The notes below the pieces were generated by a model, which ran no database searches, was not told where the DNA came from, and worked only from the letters and a program-made list of their open reading frames with translations. A stretch of 64,000 nucleotides of DNA from Urechis unicinctus (taxonomy: Eukaryota > Annelida > Polychaeta > Xenopneusta > Urechidae): assembly GCA_034190875.2 (NCBI GenBank), contig CM067355.1, positions 34,295,114 to 34,359,113 of the forward strand, written 5' to 3'. The translations under genes were made by a program, and so were the position numbers. Every line of letters starts with the position of its first letter. The stretch's first letter is position 1. This document shows positions 12,950-25,744 of the stretch, one piece after another.

Positions 12950-13305
12950 ATTCACGTTACGTTATAGGCCACCAGCGTCATGTCTCACATTACGTTATAG
13001 GCCACCAGCGTCATGTCTCACATTACGTTATAGGCCACCAGCGTCATGTCTGACGTTACGTTATAGGCCACCAGCGTCATGTCTGACGTTACGTTATAGG
13101 CCACCAGCGTCATGTCTGACGTTACGTTATAGGCCACCAGCGTCATGTCTGACGTTACGTTATAGGCCACCAGCGTCATGTCTCACATTACGTTATAGGC
13201 CACCAGCGTCATGTCTCACATTACGGTATAGGCCACCAGCGTCATGTCTGACGTTACATTATAGGCCACCAGCGTCATGTCTGACGTTACGTTATAGGCC
13301 ACCAC
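12950..13305. repeat. 33-bp minisatellite
   Basis: About 11 copies with core ACGTTATAGGCCACCAGCGT; alternate CTGACGTT and CTCACATT junctions. Confidence 0.95.
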
Positions 13306-13794
13306 CTTATAGGACGCAGATGGTTCTGACGTCACACTTACAGGTGTCTGCCATAAGACGCAATGGGGTCTGACGTCACACATACAGGGATCGACTGTAA
13401 TGTAGGCCGCTAATGCTGCTACGTAGCTCCGGCAGCCGACAGCTGGTAGAGCGGAGGTCGTATGACTGACACCAGGCGGACCATCCATCATTACTGGATT
13501 GTCAGAGATGACACACCTGTCCTGGAGACGACCACCTGTCTCTCGTCAGCCCAATTGTTTATGAACCTGTGGGTGATGAGCGCGTGGCAGTGTGCCTATA
13601 ACTGCCGGTCGTTCCAAGCGCATCTTCCACGGAGCAAACCAACAGCCCCGCCCGCACACACCACCGCACACACATAAGTATGCTACCATATAACGAACCT
13701 ATTATTTATGGATATTTGGCGTAAGGCATTGTCTTGATATAGTCAACTAGTCAACCAGTTGATTAGCCTTAAAACGAGCCACACGCCCGCCTGC
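13306..13794. other. unique island, nothing recognised
   Basis: Unique sequence with no gene family resemblance in six frames. Confidence 0.5.
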
Positions 13795-14535
13795 ATCACA
13801 CACATCAAGTATCTACCAACATACACTCCTCCTGTATCACTTACACCCAGTATCTACCTACAACCAGCTTGCCTGTATCACTTACATCCAGTATCTACCT
13901 ACAACCAGCCCGCCTGTATCACTTACACCCAGTATCTACCTACAAGCAGCCCGCCTGTATCACTTACACCCAGTATCTACCTACAACCAGCTCGCCTGTA
14001 TCACTTACACCCAGTATCTACCTACAACCTGCTCGCCTGTATCACTTACACCCAGTACCTACCTACAGCCAGCCCGCCTGTATCACTTACACCCAGTATC
14101 TACCTACAACCAGCCCGCCTGTATCACTTACACCCAGTATCTACCTACAACCAGCCTGCCTGTATCACTTACACCCAGTATCTACCTACAACCAGCCTGC
14201 CTGTATCACAACCAGCCTTACTTACACCCAGTACCTACCTACAACCAGCCCGCCTGTATCACTTACACCCAGTATCTACCTACAACCAGCCTGCCTGTAT
14301 CACTTACACCCAGTATCTACCTACAACCAGCCTGCCTGTATCACTTACACCCAGTACCTACCTACAACCAGCCCGCCTGTATCACTTACACCCAGTATCT
14401 ACCTACAACCAGCCTGCCTGTATCACTTACACCCAGTATCTACCTACAACCAGCTCGCCTGTATCACTTACACCCAGTATCTACCTACAACCAGCTCGCC
14501 TGTATCAACAGCCTGCATGTATCACCAGCTCGCCT
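13795..14535. repeat. 41-bp minisatellite
   Basis: About 18 copies with core TATCACTTACACCCAGTATC then TACCTACAACCAGC. Confidence 0.95.
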
Positions 14536-14711
14536 GTAATGGGTGACATCCTGTTATAAAGACGTAGAAAATAATATGATTACTTCGTGTATAATCGGAT
14601 TTCCTTTTTTGTATGTGTTTTAGGTGAGTGAATTCCAAGTTATTGCATCTTAAATAACTCTCAGTACACACGCCTAGAGGCAAGTCGTATCAGTGTCTAT
14701 GATACGTCAAT

Positions 14712-15130
14712 GCACGCGCGTCTTGTGCATGCCGCGGCGACGTCTATATGCACGCGCGTCTTCTGCATGCCAATGCGACGTCTAAATACACGCGCGTCTT
14801 CTACATGCCGCTGCGACATCTATATGCCCGCGAGTCTTCTACATGCCAATGCGACGTATATATGCCCGCGCGTCTTCTACATGGCAATACGACGTCTATA
14901 TACCCTCGCGTCTTGTACATGCCACTGCGACGTCTAAATGCCCACGCGTCTTCTACATGGCAATACGACGTCTATATACCCTCGCTTTTGTACATGCCGC
15001 TGGGACGTCTAAATGCCCTCCAGTCCTCTATAAAGCCACACGTTTTCCATATGCCCACGCGTCTTTGATATGCCAACGTGTCTTCCATGTGCCAACGTGT
15101 ATTCTATGAACCAACCTGTCTTCTATGTGC
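14712..15130. repeat. 38-bp minisatellite
   Basis: About nine copies with GCGTCTTCTACATGCCAATG; decays into CCAACGTGTCTTCCATGTG units at the right end. Confidence 0.92.
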
Positions 15131-15410
15131 GCACTTATATTCGCAAGTAAGCGCCCGTGGGTGGCGTGGCCTATGTAATCACGCCAACATGGCTGGCTAG
15201 GTGCTACAACGTACTCGCCCTCTAATTCCACTTAATATGTTGTTGATTCAACACACCTGCCCGAATATAAGCAACCCTAGGTCTATGACTTGATCGGCGC
15301 CTGATGCTGTGAGGCCTGGGTAATTCGTGGAGGCTGTAGTTATCCCTGGTCTGTCTGTGCAATACTGACTCGTCTTGTTATGCGAGCCGCCGCCCGTCGA
15401 CGAGAACTAC
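15131..15410. other. unique island, nothing recognised
   Basis: No feature seen. Confidence 0.5.
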
Positions 15411-15712
15411 ACTGCGTCCATCATAGGCTGCCAATGAACACGCACACCACGCATCCAATACTGCGTCCATCATAGGCTGCCAATGAACACGCACACACGC
15501 ATCCAATACTGCGTCCATCATAGGCTGCCAATGAACACGCACACCACGCATCCAATACTGCGTCCATCATAGGCTGCCAATGAACACGCACACCACGCAT
15601 CCAATACTGCGTCCATCATAGACTGCCAATGAACACGCACAGCACGCATCCAATACTGCGTCCATCATAGGCTGCCAATGAACACGCACACCACGCATCC
15701 AATACTGCGTCA
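15411..15712. repeat. 49-bp minisatellite
   Basis: Six nearly identical copies with core ACTGCGTCCATCATAGGCTG, implying recent expansion. Confidence 0.95.
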
Positions 15713-15965
15713 TTGGAATATAACTGGAGCTTTGTGAGCTCTTTTGGTGGGGAAATGAATTGGTGCTTTTTTGGCACGTGTAGGTGGCCAATTTCATTAG
15801 ATCTGCGGTTATTTGACTTGGGTGGGTGGCCAATCTCATTTGATCAGTGGTTATATGACAAGTGTTGGTGGTTATTGTTGTAACGTCGGTGGTTACTTGC
15901 CGTCTTCGTGATAATGATGTTTGAGATAGTATGCGTTGCTAGAATTTGTTCAATTTTATAGCTCA

Positions 15966-16235
15966 AAGATCCAGCATCAATAAGATCCAGCATCAATCAG
16001 ATCCAGCATCAATCAGATATAGCATCTATCAGATCCAGCATCAATCAGATATAGCATCAATCAGATCCAGCATCAATCAGATCTAGCATCAATCAGATCT
16101 AGCATCAATCAGATATAGCATCAATCAGATATAGCATCTATCAGATCCAACAAACACAGATCCTTCCACAATCAGATCCAACATCTCCCGGATCCTACAT
16201 CACCAGGATTCAACATCACCAGGATCCATCGTCAC
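15966..16235. repeat. 16-bp minisatellite with degenerate tail
   Basis: About 12 copies of AGATCCAGCATCAATC, drifting into ACATCACCAGGATCC units on the right. Confidence 0.93.
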
Positions 16236-16876
16236 CGGGATCCAATATCCCGTGGGGGGGGGATGTCATGACACATGAGTAGTTGCGGATTATCTTCATC
16301 AAGCCAAGACATGCTGGGAGCTGGGAGCGCTGTATCCCGCCTGTATAAGGGTTGTACAATATCGATTGGTGTCGAGCCGATGCTCACGTTGAGCCGCCAG
16401 TATACGTCTGGACTATAGAGCTCCTCTCGACTAATTGCTTCTCTCTTCTACTCTCCTCTATTAACGCCATATACAAGTGGACGTTGCTTCGCATGCGGCT
16501 CTATCATTAGCGGACGTGACGTAGTCGCCAGTTGTGACGTCACTTCCTCGATGACGTCGTTGGTCCAGATCGACCGAGGATTACTGGCCATGGTGCGGAC
16601 GTGTACCGGGATGGAAACCGAATCTCGCGCATACCACAACACAAGAAAATGCGGCCTCATGTGACTTAATATAGGCTGAAACGTTTCTCAGCTGCACCAA
16701 ATTTTAAATCAGGAGTTTGTTTATCACGTGATACACAGATACTGAGCATTGGGCGCCACCTGGAGGGTAGATGGACGACTCCAAAGAACCTGTAAGTACC
16801 ATGTAATGCAGATGGGTTTCGTTCTTCGCGTGGCGTAGTGTCTGGTCGACAGACGATTGTTAGGGTGTAATGCAAG
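16236..16876. other. unique island, nothing recognised
   Basis: Starts with a G8 run at about 16254. Two open frames on the - strand (16448-16660, 16666-16875) are not repetitive but resemble no family I know. Confidence 0.45.
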
Positions 16877-17706
16877 ACATGAGGTAATGGTCAATGTGAG
16901 ATCAGTAATGCTTGAGAGGAGATGATGGTCAGTGTGAGATAAGCGATGTTTGAGAGGATGTAATGATCAGTGTGAGATAAGCGATGTTTGAGAGAAGATA
17001 ATGATAAATGTGAGATAAGCAATGTTTGAGAGGAGGTAATGGTCAGTGTGAGATAAGCGATGTTTGAGAGAAGATAATGATTAATGTGAGATAAGCGATG
17101 TTTGAGAGAAGATAATGATAAATGTGAGATAAGCAATGTTTGAGAGGAGGTTATGGTCAGTGTGAGATAAGCGATGTTTGAGAGGATGTAATGGTCAGTG
17201 TGAGATAAGCAATGTTTGAGAGAAGATAATGATTAATGTGAGATAAGCAATGTTTGAGAGGAGGTAATGGTCAGTGTGAGATAAGCGATGTTTGAGAGGA
17301 GGTAATACGTAATGAGAGATAAGCAAGGTTTGAAATGTGGAAATGATCAGTGTAAACTAAGCAATGTTTGAAATGATATAAGGGTCATTGTGAGATAAGC
17401 AATGTTTGAAATTGTATAAGGGTCATTGTGAGATAAGCAATGTTTGAAATGATATAAGGGTCATTGTGAGATAAGCAATGTTTGAAATTGTATAAGGGTC
17501 ATTGTGAGATAAGCAATGTTTGAAATGATATAAGGGTCATTGTGAGATAAGCAATGTTCGAAGTGTTATAAGGTTCAGTGCGAGATAAGCAACGTTTGAA
17601 ATGATATTAGTTTCATTGTGAGATAAGCAATGTTTGTAATGGTATAAGGTTCATTGTGTGATAAGCAACGTTTGAAATGGTATAAGGTTCAGTGTGAGAT
17701 AAGCAA
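16877..17706. repeat. 38-bp minisatellite, two subfamilies
   Basis: About 22 copies. The left half has GATGTTTGAGAGGAGGTAAT, the right half AATGTTTGAAATGATATAAG. Both share GTGTGAGATAAGC. The switch is near 17310. Confidence 0.95.
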
Positions 17707-18035
17707 CTGATGAGCAGCCGCCTTGTCAGTAGCGGTGCTGAAGAGCAGCCGTCTTGTTGGTAGTGGTGCTGAATAGCAGCCATCTTGTCAGTCGCGTTGC
17801 TGATGAGCAGCCGTCTTGTCAGTGGTGGTGCTGATGAGCAGCCGTCTTGTCAGTGGTGGTGCTGAAGAGCAGCCGTCTTGTCAGTAGCGGTGCTGAAGAG
17901 CAGCCGTCTTGTCAGTGGTGGTGCTGATGAGCAGCCGCCTTGTCAGTAGTGGTGCTGATGAGCAGCCGCCTTGTCGGTAGCGGTGCTGATGAGCAGCCGT
18001 CTTGTCAGTGGTGGTGCTGATGAGCAGCCATCTTG
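17707..18035. repeat. 31-bp minisatellite
   Basis: About 10 copies with GAGCAGCCGTCTTGTCAGTG, directly abutting the previous array. Confidence 0.95.
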
Positions 18036-18384
18036 GTGTGTTAACGCACAGTCTTCTCGCCGCGGGTGTGGTAACGCCTTGTGTTCTCGAAGGTGATGCA
18101 ATAACGCGCAGTGCTTTTGACGCTACCTCATCTCAGCACACGGCGCCATCTTCATATTGAAGGCTTGAAGCTTAATGCTAATAAGATCTAATCTGCAAGT
18201 CTCTTAAGAAAGAATCTACTCACCTAAGATGCCACATCGGTGGCTACGATGCAAGAGATTGAATATGCATTCGCAGCAACGTGCGACAAGAAATGTTCTT
18301 TATCGGCAGCTGGCCGGTGAGCGGCGCCATGTTGTTTTCCAGAAACTGGCCGGAAAGCAACGCCGGGTGCAACGGAAGCGAATG
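18036..18384. other. unique island, nothing recognised
   Basis: No repeat or coding feature I can support. Confidence 0.5.
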
Positions 18385-18820
18385 AAGCAAGCGGGTGATT
18401 TACGCCTACATGAAGCAAGCGGGTGATTAACGCCTACATGGAACAAGCGGGTGATTAACGCCTTCTAGAAGCAAGCGGGTGATTAACGCCTACATGAAGA
18501 AAGCGGGTGATTTACGCCTACATGAAGCAAGCGGGCGATTAACGCTTACATGATCAGGCGGGTGATTAACGCTTACATGATCAGGCGGGTGATTAACGCT
18601 TACATGATCAGGCGGGTGATTAACTCTTACATGAAACAAGCGGGTGATTAACGCTTACATGAAGCAAGCGGGTGATTAACGCTTACATGATCAGGCGGGT
18701 GATTAACGCTTACATGATCAGGCGGGTGATTAACGCTTACATGAAACAAGCGGGTGATTAACGCTTACATGAAGCAAGCGGGTGATTAACGCTTACATGA
18801 TCAGGCGGGTGATTAACGCT
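18385..18820. repeat. 27/28-bp minisatellite
   Basis: About 15 copies with GCGGGTGATTAACGCTTACA; ATGAAGCAA and ATGATCAG starts alternate. Confidence 0.95.
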
Positions 18821-19179
18821 TAGTGTCTTTCGGTTTAATCTCGGAAGCATCTTATATCTTGTTATTGCGGATCAGCCTTCGAGCGTCTGAAAGTAAAGTT
18901 GTTTAGTGTTTGATATAGGAATCCCAGGCTATTCAGGGCCTGGATGTTCAATCGCGTGTAATTTTGGATGCTGAATATGTTGTTATGAGCTTCTGATAAA
19001 GCTGATAGCTGGGGTCACAGCTGACCATCTGCCATTCCATCACGGACGAACAATAACACGCTGGCGCCGGTGTCGTCTCACATGTTGAACTGTGTGCTAT
19101 TAGATTAAATTTTTCTCCATAGGCCGTCGTTCTGAGCCGAAGGCAAGCTCGCGATATGAAGCAATGCGAGCCACTCCTT
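18821..19179. other. unique island, nothing recognised
   Basis: No feature seen. Confidence 0.5.
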
Positions 19180-19252
19180 ATCCTCATATCACATCAGCAT
19201 CCTCATCCTCATATCACATCAGCATCCTCATCCTCATATCACATCAGCATCC
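19180..19252. repeat. 25-bp repeat, three copies
   Basis: Copies of CCTCATATCACATCAGCAT. Confidence 0.9.
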
Positions 19253-19522
19253 TGCCTGAGCTGTCACCGAGAAACAGCATAGCGACGATACGCATGCCCG
19301 GGAAGGGGGGTTGGGGGTGCCGTTATGGCCGTGTGTTGAGGTGGTTCAGTACGGTTATAAGCTGACGAGACAGCTTGCATATGACATGCGCTGATATGGC
19401 CAATATGCATAATAAACCGAGGAGCTGAGCATGGTTAATTATCGTATCAACATAGCAGTTTATGTGGAAATACACATGATGGTTCGTCCCGTGTATATGT
19501 AGCATACATTATCAATGTTACA

Positions 19523-19690
19523 ACACACAGTGTACATGGTGTAAGGAGCAAAGACAGACAGTGTACATGGTGTAAGGAGCAAAGACAGACAGTGTACATG
19601 GTGTAAGGAGCAAAGACAGACAGTGTACATGGTGTAAGGAGCAAAGACAGACAGTGTACATGGTATTTGAACCATAGCTAGACATTGTGC
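19523..19690. repeat. 30-bp minisatellite
   Basis: About five copies with GTGTACATGGTGTAAGGAGC. Confidence 0.93.
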
Positions 19691-19691
19691 A

Positions 19692-19826
19692 TGGTATTTG
19701 CTCCATCATGACAGCCCGCTGCTCCATCATGACAGCCCGCTGCTCCATCATGACAGCCCGCTGCTCCATCATGACAGCCCGCTGCTCCATCATGACAGCC
19801 CGCTGCTCCATCATGACAGCCCGCTT
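19692..19826. repeat. 21-bp minisatellite
   Basis: Six copies of CTCCATCATGACAGCCCGCT. Confidence 0.95.
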
Positions 19827-20052
19827 CAAACGTCGTTTACAATATTTGCGTAGTATTACAACATAGCCTACTTAAAACTTAGTCCTCAGATTACAAGCTG
19901 TACCTATCTTGTCTGGAAAACTCTTCTCTGGGGTTAATAAGTTCCGTGTCAGCCACAGGTTTTGCCCAGGTGCCCGGATATACCCTGAGCCTCGAATGCA
20001 AAACAAATCACATCTGATAAAATCAAATCCATTGAAAATTTGGAAACCTGTG

Positions 20053-21035
20053 TAAAGCTGGGTTCACACTACGACGTTTAGACCGACGATTTCCGACGTT
20101 TGGGCAAACGTTCAGCTCCGCAAGTAAAAGTTACTAAAAGTTTATAAGAGTTGTATTCGTTGAAAATTTTTAACATGCAAAAACCTTGCCGACGTTTGTA
20201 AAAGTTCCTGAATGCTGGATTAAGTTGTACAGAGTTTGCCTAAGTAGGACTCTGTTGGCAAACGTCGACTGAGACGCTGGTGGAAATTACTCTGTGAGGG
20301 TGAAGTCTTGGTGATCCTGTTTCTTCTCCGACCTGGATTACCCTTCTTCTGAGGGAGGCGTGACGGACCTCGACGACCTAGTGGGGGACCTCTCCTGTGA
20401 GGGGTCTCGCTCCCGGACTGTGGAAGGAACAGCAACAGCTTGCTCTAATGATTCTGTGCCCTCGTCTCTCTTAGTCTGCGTCCCAGACTGCAGGGGTTCC
20501 GCTACGCTTCTCGCCCTAGAGTCTACGATAAGATAAGGTCTTCAACTGGCGCGAAACGCAGGGAAACGCAGTCAAACGCATCAAACGCAGGGAAACGCAG
20601 TCAAACGCAGGGAAACGCAGTCAAACGCAGTCAAACGCTGGGAAACGCATCAAACGCAGTCAAACGCAGTCAGGGAAACGCAGTCAAACGCAGGGAAACG
20701 CAGTCAAACGCAGTCAAACGTCAAACGCAGGGAAACGCAGTCAAACGCAATCAAACGCAGGGAAACGCAGTCAAACGCAGGGAAACGCAGTCAAACGCAG
20801 GGAAACGCTGTCAAACGCAGTCACACGCTGTCAAGCGCAGTCAAACGCAGTCAAACACAAGCGCAGTCAAACGCAGTCAAACGCTGGGAAACTGGGAAAC
20901 GTTCGTAAACGTTGATTTGCGCCGGATATAAAACGTATGTAGTGCGAATGATAAATATCTTTCTCGCGAACGTTATTTCGCCGACGTTTGGGCTCATTTC
21001 TCTGGTACAAACGTTCATAGTGTGAACCACCTTTA
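20053..21035. mobile_element. MITE-like element with terminal inverted repeats
   Basis: The left end TAAAGCTGGGTTCACACTA and the right end, read on the - strand, TAAAGGTGGTTCACACTA match except for one substitution and one base gap. The match continues imperfectly inward (ACGACGTTT against TGAACGTTT). The 983-bp body has no transposase-like reading frame. It holds scattered CGACGTTT motifs and a 340-bp internal tandem array. The outermost TA or TAA could be the target duplication, pointing to a Tc1/mariner or Harbinger type; the superfamily is not certain. Confidence 0.6.
20545..20885. repeat. AAACGCAGTC / AAACGCAGGG array inside the MITE
   Basis: Interspersed AAACGCAGTC and GGGAAACGCA words (10-20 bp units) fill the middle of the inverted-repeat element. 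They are absent elsewhere in the window, so the array belongs to the element. Confidence 0.85.
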
Positions 21036-21349
21036 GATACCCTCGGAGACGTCGTGTTTAAAGAAAAGTCGGTGGGCAGGTGTGTGTGAATTGATATAAT
21101 CATAACTGGCGGATCTCAGTAAAAAAGTAGAAATAAAAATGAGGTATGCCTAGATATAAGCCGACAACGCCATATACACCAACCAGATTCTGACCATGAT
21201 AGATTTATGGGCCGTGTCTTTTGTATTTATCTGTATTTCCTAGGTTTTGGCATGTAGCTCGTTGAATGTTGTGACGTAATTGCTGACTGTAGTCATGGCG
21301 ACCTGCTCTCGTTCAGCCCCTTCGTCCTACCAGCTCTAACTGTCTTCTC

Positions 21350-22570
21350 GGCCCCTTCGTGCTCGAAATTGTACCTCTTCTTTCGGCTAACTCTGCCTCT
21401 CTGTATCTTGCCTTTCATTTCGGCTCACTCTGCCCCTCTGTATCTTGCCTTTCATTTCGGCTTACTCGGCCTCTCTGTATCTTGCCTTTCATTTCGGCTT
21501 ACTCGGCCTCTCTGTGTCTTGCCTTTCATTTCGGCTCACTCTGCCCCTCTGTATCTTGCCTTTCATTTTGGCTTACTCGGCCTCTCTATATCTTGCCTTT
21601 CATTTCGGCTTACTCGGCCTCTCTGTGTCTTGCCTTTCATTTCGGCTCACTCTGCCCCTCTGTATCTTGCCTTTCATTTCGGCTTACTCGGCCTCTCTGT
21701 ATCTTGCCTTTCATTTCGGCTTACTCGGCCTCTCTGTGTCTTGCCTTTCATTTCGTCTCACTCTGCCCCTCTGTATCTTGCCTTTCATTTCGGCTTACTC
21801 GGCCTCTCTGTATCTTGCCTTTCATTTCGGCTTACTCGGCCTCTCTGTGTCTTGCCTTTCATTTCGGCTCACTCTGCCTCTCTGTATCTTGCCTTTCTAG
21901 TCGGCTTACTCGGTCTGTCTGTATCTTGCCTTTCATTTCGGCTCACTCTGCCCCTCTGTATCTTGCCTTTCATTTCGGCTTACTCGGCCTCTCTGTGTCT
22001 TGCCTTTCATTTCGGCTCACTCTGCCCCTCTGTATCTTGCCTTTCATTTCGGCTTACTCGGCCTCTCTGTATCTTGCCTTTCATTTCGGCTTACTCGGCC
22101 TCTCTGTGTCTTGCCTTTCATTTCGGCTCACTCTGCCTCACTGTATCTTGCCTTTCTAGTCGGCTTACTCGGCCTCTCTGTATCTTGCCTTTCATTTCGG
22201 CTTACTCGGCCTGTCTGTATCTTGCCTTTCATTTCGGCTCACTCTGCCCCTCTGTATCTTGCCTTTCATTTCGGCTTACTCGGCCTGTCTGTATCTTGCC
22301 TTTCATTTCGGCTCACTCTGCCCCTCTGTATCTTGCCTTTCATTTCGGCTTACTCGGCCTTTCTGTATCTTGCCTTTTATTTCGGCTTACTCGGCCTCTC
22401 TGTATCTTGCTTTTCATTTCGGCTTACTCTGCCTCTCTGTATCTTGCTTTTCATTTCGGCTTACTCTGCCTCTCTGTATCTTGCCCTTCATTTCGGCTTA
22501 CTCGGCCTCTCTGAATCTTGCTTTTCATTTCGGCTCACTCTGCCTCTCTGAATCTTGCCTTTCATTTCGG
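21350..22570. repeat. 37-bp minisatellite with trimeric higher-order unit
   Basis: About 33 copies with TGTATCTTGCCTTTCATTTC. Variants CACTCTGCCCCTC, TACTCGGCCTCTC...TATC and TACTCGGCCTCTC...TGTC follow in order, giving a 111-bp higher-order repeat over much of the array. Frames stay open in all three phases, with no sign of a gene. Confidence 0.96.
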
Positions 22571-23051
22571 CTGACTTGTTCCCTCGCCCGACCCATCCTC
22601 CCCTTGCTGGTCTGCCCCGTCCGGCGTATGGGCCCTGCACTCTGGCTGTTGGCTTAAGGCAACGTAAACAACTCCATGGCGTTTCCTATCAGGCGTTGCC
22701 ATTTGTCTCAGTCATGATATAAATCTGGGGCATCGGACGCCTTCTTGTCTCTGTGGCGGGTGACATGGTGGCTTTATTAGGAACCTTGACAGGGCAAGGT
22801 GTACGTGACATGAGAGGAGAGTAGAGACACTGTGTGGACGGCTGGCCATGGCGAGGCTTCTCTGCTGCTCATGGCAGCGTGTGACCTATCGTGTGAGTTA
22901 TACTCATGCCTTCATTTGTCATGGGGCCTAAGCTGACGAGTGAAAAATCCGCGAAAATGTGACGCTATCGTTTTGCGTATAGTATCATACGCCGCCAAGC
23001 AGCTTGTACTGTTGGGCTAGTGTTTGCATTGTGCGAGCTAAATTACGGGTT
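22571..23051. other. unique island, nothing recognised
   Basis: No gene or RNA recognised. Confidence 0.5.
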
Positions 23052-23420
23052 TCTTGAGGCAGCGCTAGCACTGTGCAACATAAGGCTAGCACTGTGCAAC
23101 ATAAGGCTAGCACTGTGCAGCATAAAGCTCGCACTGTGCAACATAAGGCTAGCACTGTGCAACATAATGCTAGCACTGTGCAGCATAAGGCTAGCACTGT
23201 GCAACATAAGGCTAGCACTGTGCAACATAAGGCTAGCACTGTGCAGCATAAAGCTAGCACTGTGCAACATAAGGCTAGCACTGTGCAACATAAGGCTAGC
23301 ATTGTGCAACATAAGGCTAGCACTGTGCAACATAAGGCTAGCACTGTGCAACATAAAGCTAGCACTGTGCAACATAAGGCTAGCATTGTGCAGCATAAGG
23401 CTAGCATTGTGCAGCATTAA
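23052..23420. repeat. 21-bp minisatellite
   Basis: About 17 copies of GCTAGCACTGTGCAACATAA. Confidence 0.96.
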
Positions 23421-23457
23421 GCTGTTGTTTAATGTCTGTCTGATGTCTCTCATGTGT

Positions 23458-23840
23458 AAAACTAGCTCATCGTGAACCAAGTTCTCTCGTTTCTATAACT
23501 GACTCGTCGTGAACCATGTTCTTTCGGTTCTATAGCTGACTCGTCGTGAACCATGTTCTCTCGGTTCTATAGCTGACTCGTCGTGAACCATGTTCTCTCG
23601 GTTCTATAGCTGACTTGTCGTGAACCATGTTCTTTCGGTTCTATAGCTGACTCGTCGTGAACCATGTTCTCTCGGTTCTATAGCTGACTCTCGTCGAAAC
23701 CATGTTTCCATCCGCCTCCTCGCCTCCACAATCTCTCTCGTTCTCATAGCTGACTTGTCGTGAACCATGTTCTATCGGTTCTATAACTGACTCATTGTGA
23801 ACCATGTTCTCTCGGAAAGTACAACTTACTCGTCATGAAC
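23458..23840. repeat. 37-bp minisatellite
   Basis: About nine copies with CTGACTCGTCGTGAACCATG; the copy near 23700-23745 carries an insertion of CCTCGCCTCCACAATCTC, also found in the neighbouring 24070 array. Confidence 0.93.
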
Positions 23841-24069
23841 CCTAGCTAATTCCGGAAACCTTCGATCACGTTGATTCTTTCACCTGATCCCCGACTTCCG
23901 CGACTAACTGTCAGGAAACGATTGGTGTTTATTGAGGAGTTTGCTTTTTTCTCTCTTGAAAACGTGCTTTGTCGAATACACATCGAGTGTATATCGACAT
24001 CGTATGTTCCACAACGCACAGATTGTAATTCTACGCGAAGGTAGGGAAACAATAATCGTGTAGTACCCT

Positions 24070-24700
24070 CGCCTCCGCTATCTCAGTGTGTCCTCGCCTC
24101 CACAATCTCAGTGTATCCTCACTATCTCAGTGTATCCTCGCCTCCGCTATCTCAGTGTATCCTCGCCTCCACAATCTCAGTGTATCCTCACCTCTACTAT
24201 CTCAGTGTATCCTCACCTCTACTATCTCTGTGTATCCTCGCCTCCACTATATCAGTGTATCCTCGCCTCCACTATCTCAGTGTATCCTCGCCTCCACTAT
24301 CTCTGTGTATCCTCGCCTCCACTATCTTAGTGTATCCTCGCCTCCACTATCTCAGTGTATCCTCGCCTCCACTATCTCAGTGTATCCTCGCCTCCACTAT
24401 CTCTCGTCTACTATCCTTGTATCCTCGCCTCCACTATCTCAGTGTATCCTCGCCTCCACTATCTCAGTGTATCCTCGCCTCCACTATCTCAGTGTATCCT
24501 CGCCTCCACTATCTTAGTGTATCCTCGCCTCCACTATCTCAGTGTATCCTCGCCTCCACTATCTCAGTGTATCCTCGCCTCCACTATCTCAGTGTATCCT
24601 CGCCTCCACTATCTCAGTGTATCCTCGCCTGTACTATCTCAGTGTGTCCTCGCCTCCACTATCTCAGTGTGCCCTCGCCTCCACTCTCTTTGTGTGTCCT
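24070..24700. repeat. 25-bp minisatellite
   Basis: About 25 copies of CTATCTCAGTGTATCCTCGC. Confidence 0.96.
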
Positions 24701-25094
24701 CTCCTGGAATATATATATGTGTGCATGTCTGTCCAGTTTCCTCCTCAATTTGTTTTCTCCGTGCTCCATCTTGGATGTTTGGTTTGACTCGGCGCCGCGT
24801 GGCATTCGGTCTCCACATACCCGTTATGATGCGTTAGCGTCAGTCGGATAACCAACACGGTATGTGACCTCCGCTTCGTTCGACCAAGCTAGTAGAGTGT
24901 CGTCAGAATATGTCACCATGCATTATGTCCGGATTGCGTTTTAGGCTCAGATCTGGGACTTGTGAACCTTAAAACATTTGTGAAATATCGGCCTAAAAGA
25001 CGACCGCTCATGCCGATAAAGCCGCACGTCTGTTCAATTTCACGCGAGGCGCGGTTTCTCGAGGTGACTTCCACGCCTGTGGAGGCTGCACGGT
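24701..25094. other. unique island, nothing recognised
   Basis: No feature seen. Confidence 0.5.
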
Positions 25095-25500
25095 TATCAC
25101 TATCAGCTCTATACCACCGCTGATAGCTCTATACGACCACTCTTAGCTCTATACCACCACTGATAGCTCTATACCACCACCGATAGCTCTATACCACCAC
25201 TGATAGCTCTATACCACCACTCTTAGCTCTATACCACCACTGATAGCTCTATACCACCACTCTTAGCTCTATACCACCACTCTTAGCTCTATACCACCAC
25301 TCTTAGCTCTATACCACCACTCATGGCTCTATACCACCACTCTTAGCTCTATACCACCACTCTTAGCTTTATTTCACCACACTCTTAGCTCTATACCACC
25401 ACTCTTAGCTCTATACCACCACTCAGCTTTATTTCACCACTCAACTTTATTTCACCACTCTTAGCTCTATACCACCACTCTTAGCTCTATACCAACCACT
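25095..25500. repeat. 20-bp minisatellite
   Basis: About 20 copies of AGCTCTATACCACCACTCTT. The next 245 bp (25501-25745) are unique. Confidence 0.95.
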
Positions 25501-25744
25501 TATTGCTCCGCGCTATCACTAAACATTGGATGTTTCCATAACACAGGAAATGATTGCCGATCACGGATGTTTGATGTTCACTTGTTCCCTCAGAGATGGC
25601 TGCCTTGGGTTTTGATCATCATGATGGCTTAAATGGCATTATGATTACAAGTATGCTATGGGAATCATAATGTCTGTACTTGCTTTTTTTTAACATCATG
25701 GCGAATTCTGTGAGGCGACATGACTTGGTGGTGTGCGAGTTTGG

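Noticed and set aside
21359-22657. Overlapping frames of 130-380 codons in all three phases
   Set aside because: The 37-bp array lacks stops in every phase; no phase is favoured, as it would be in a gene.
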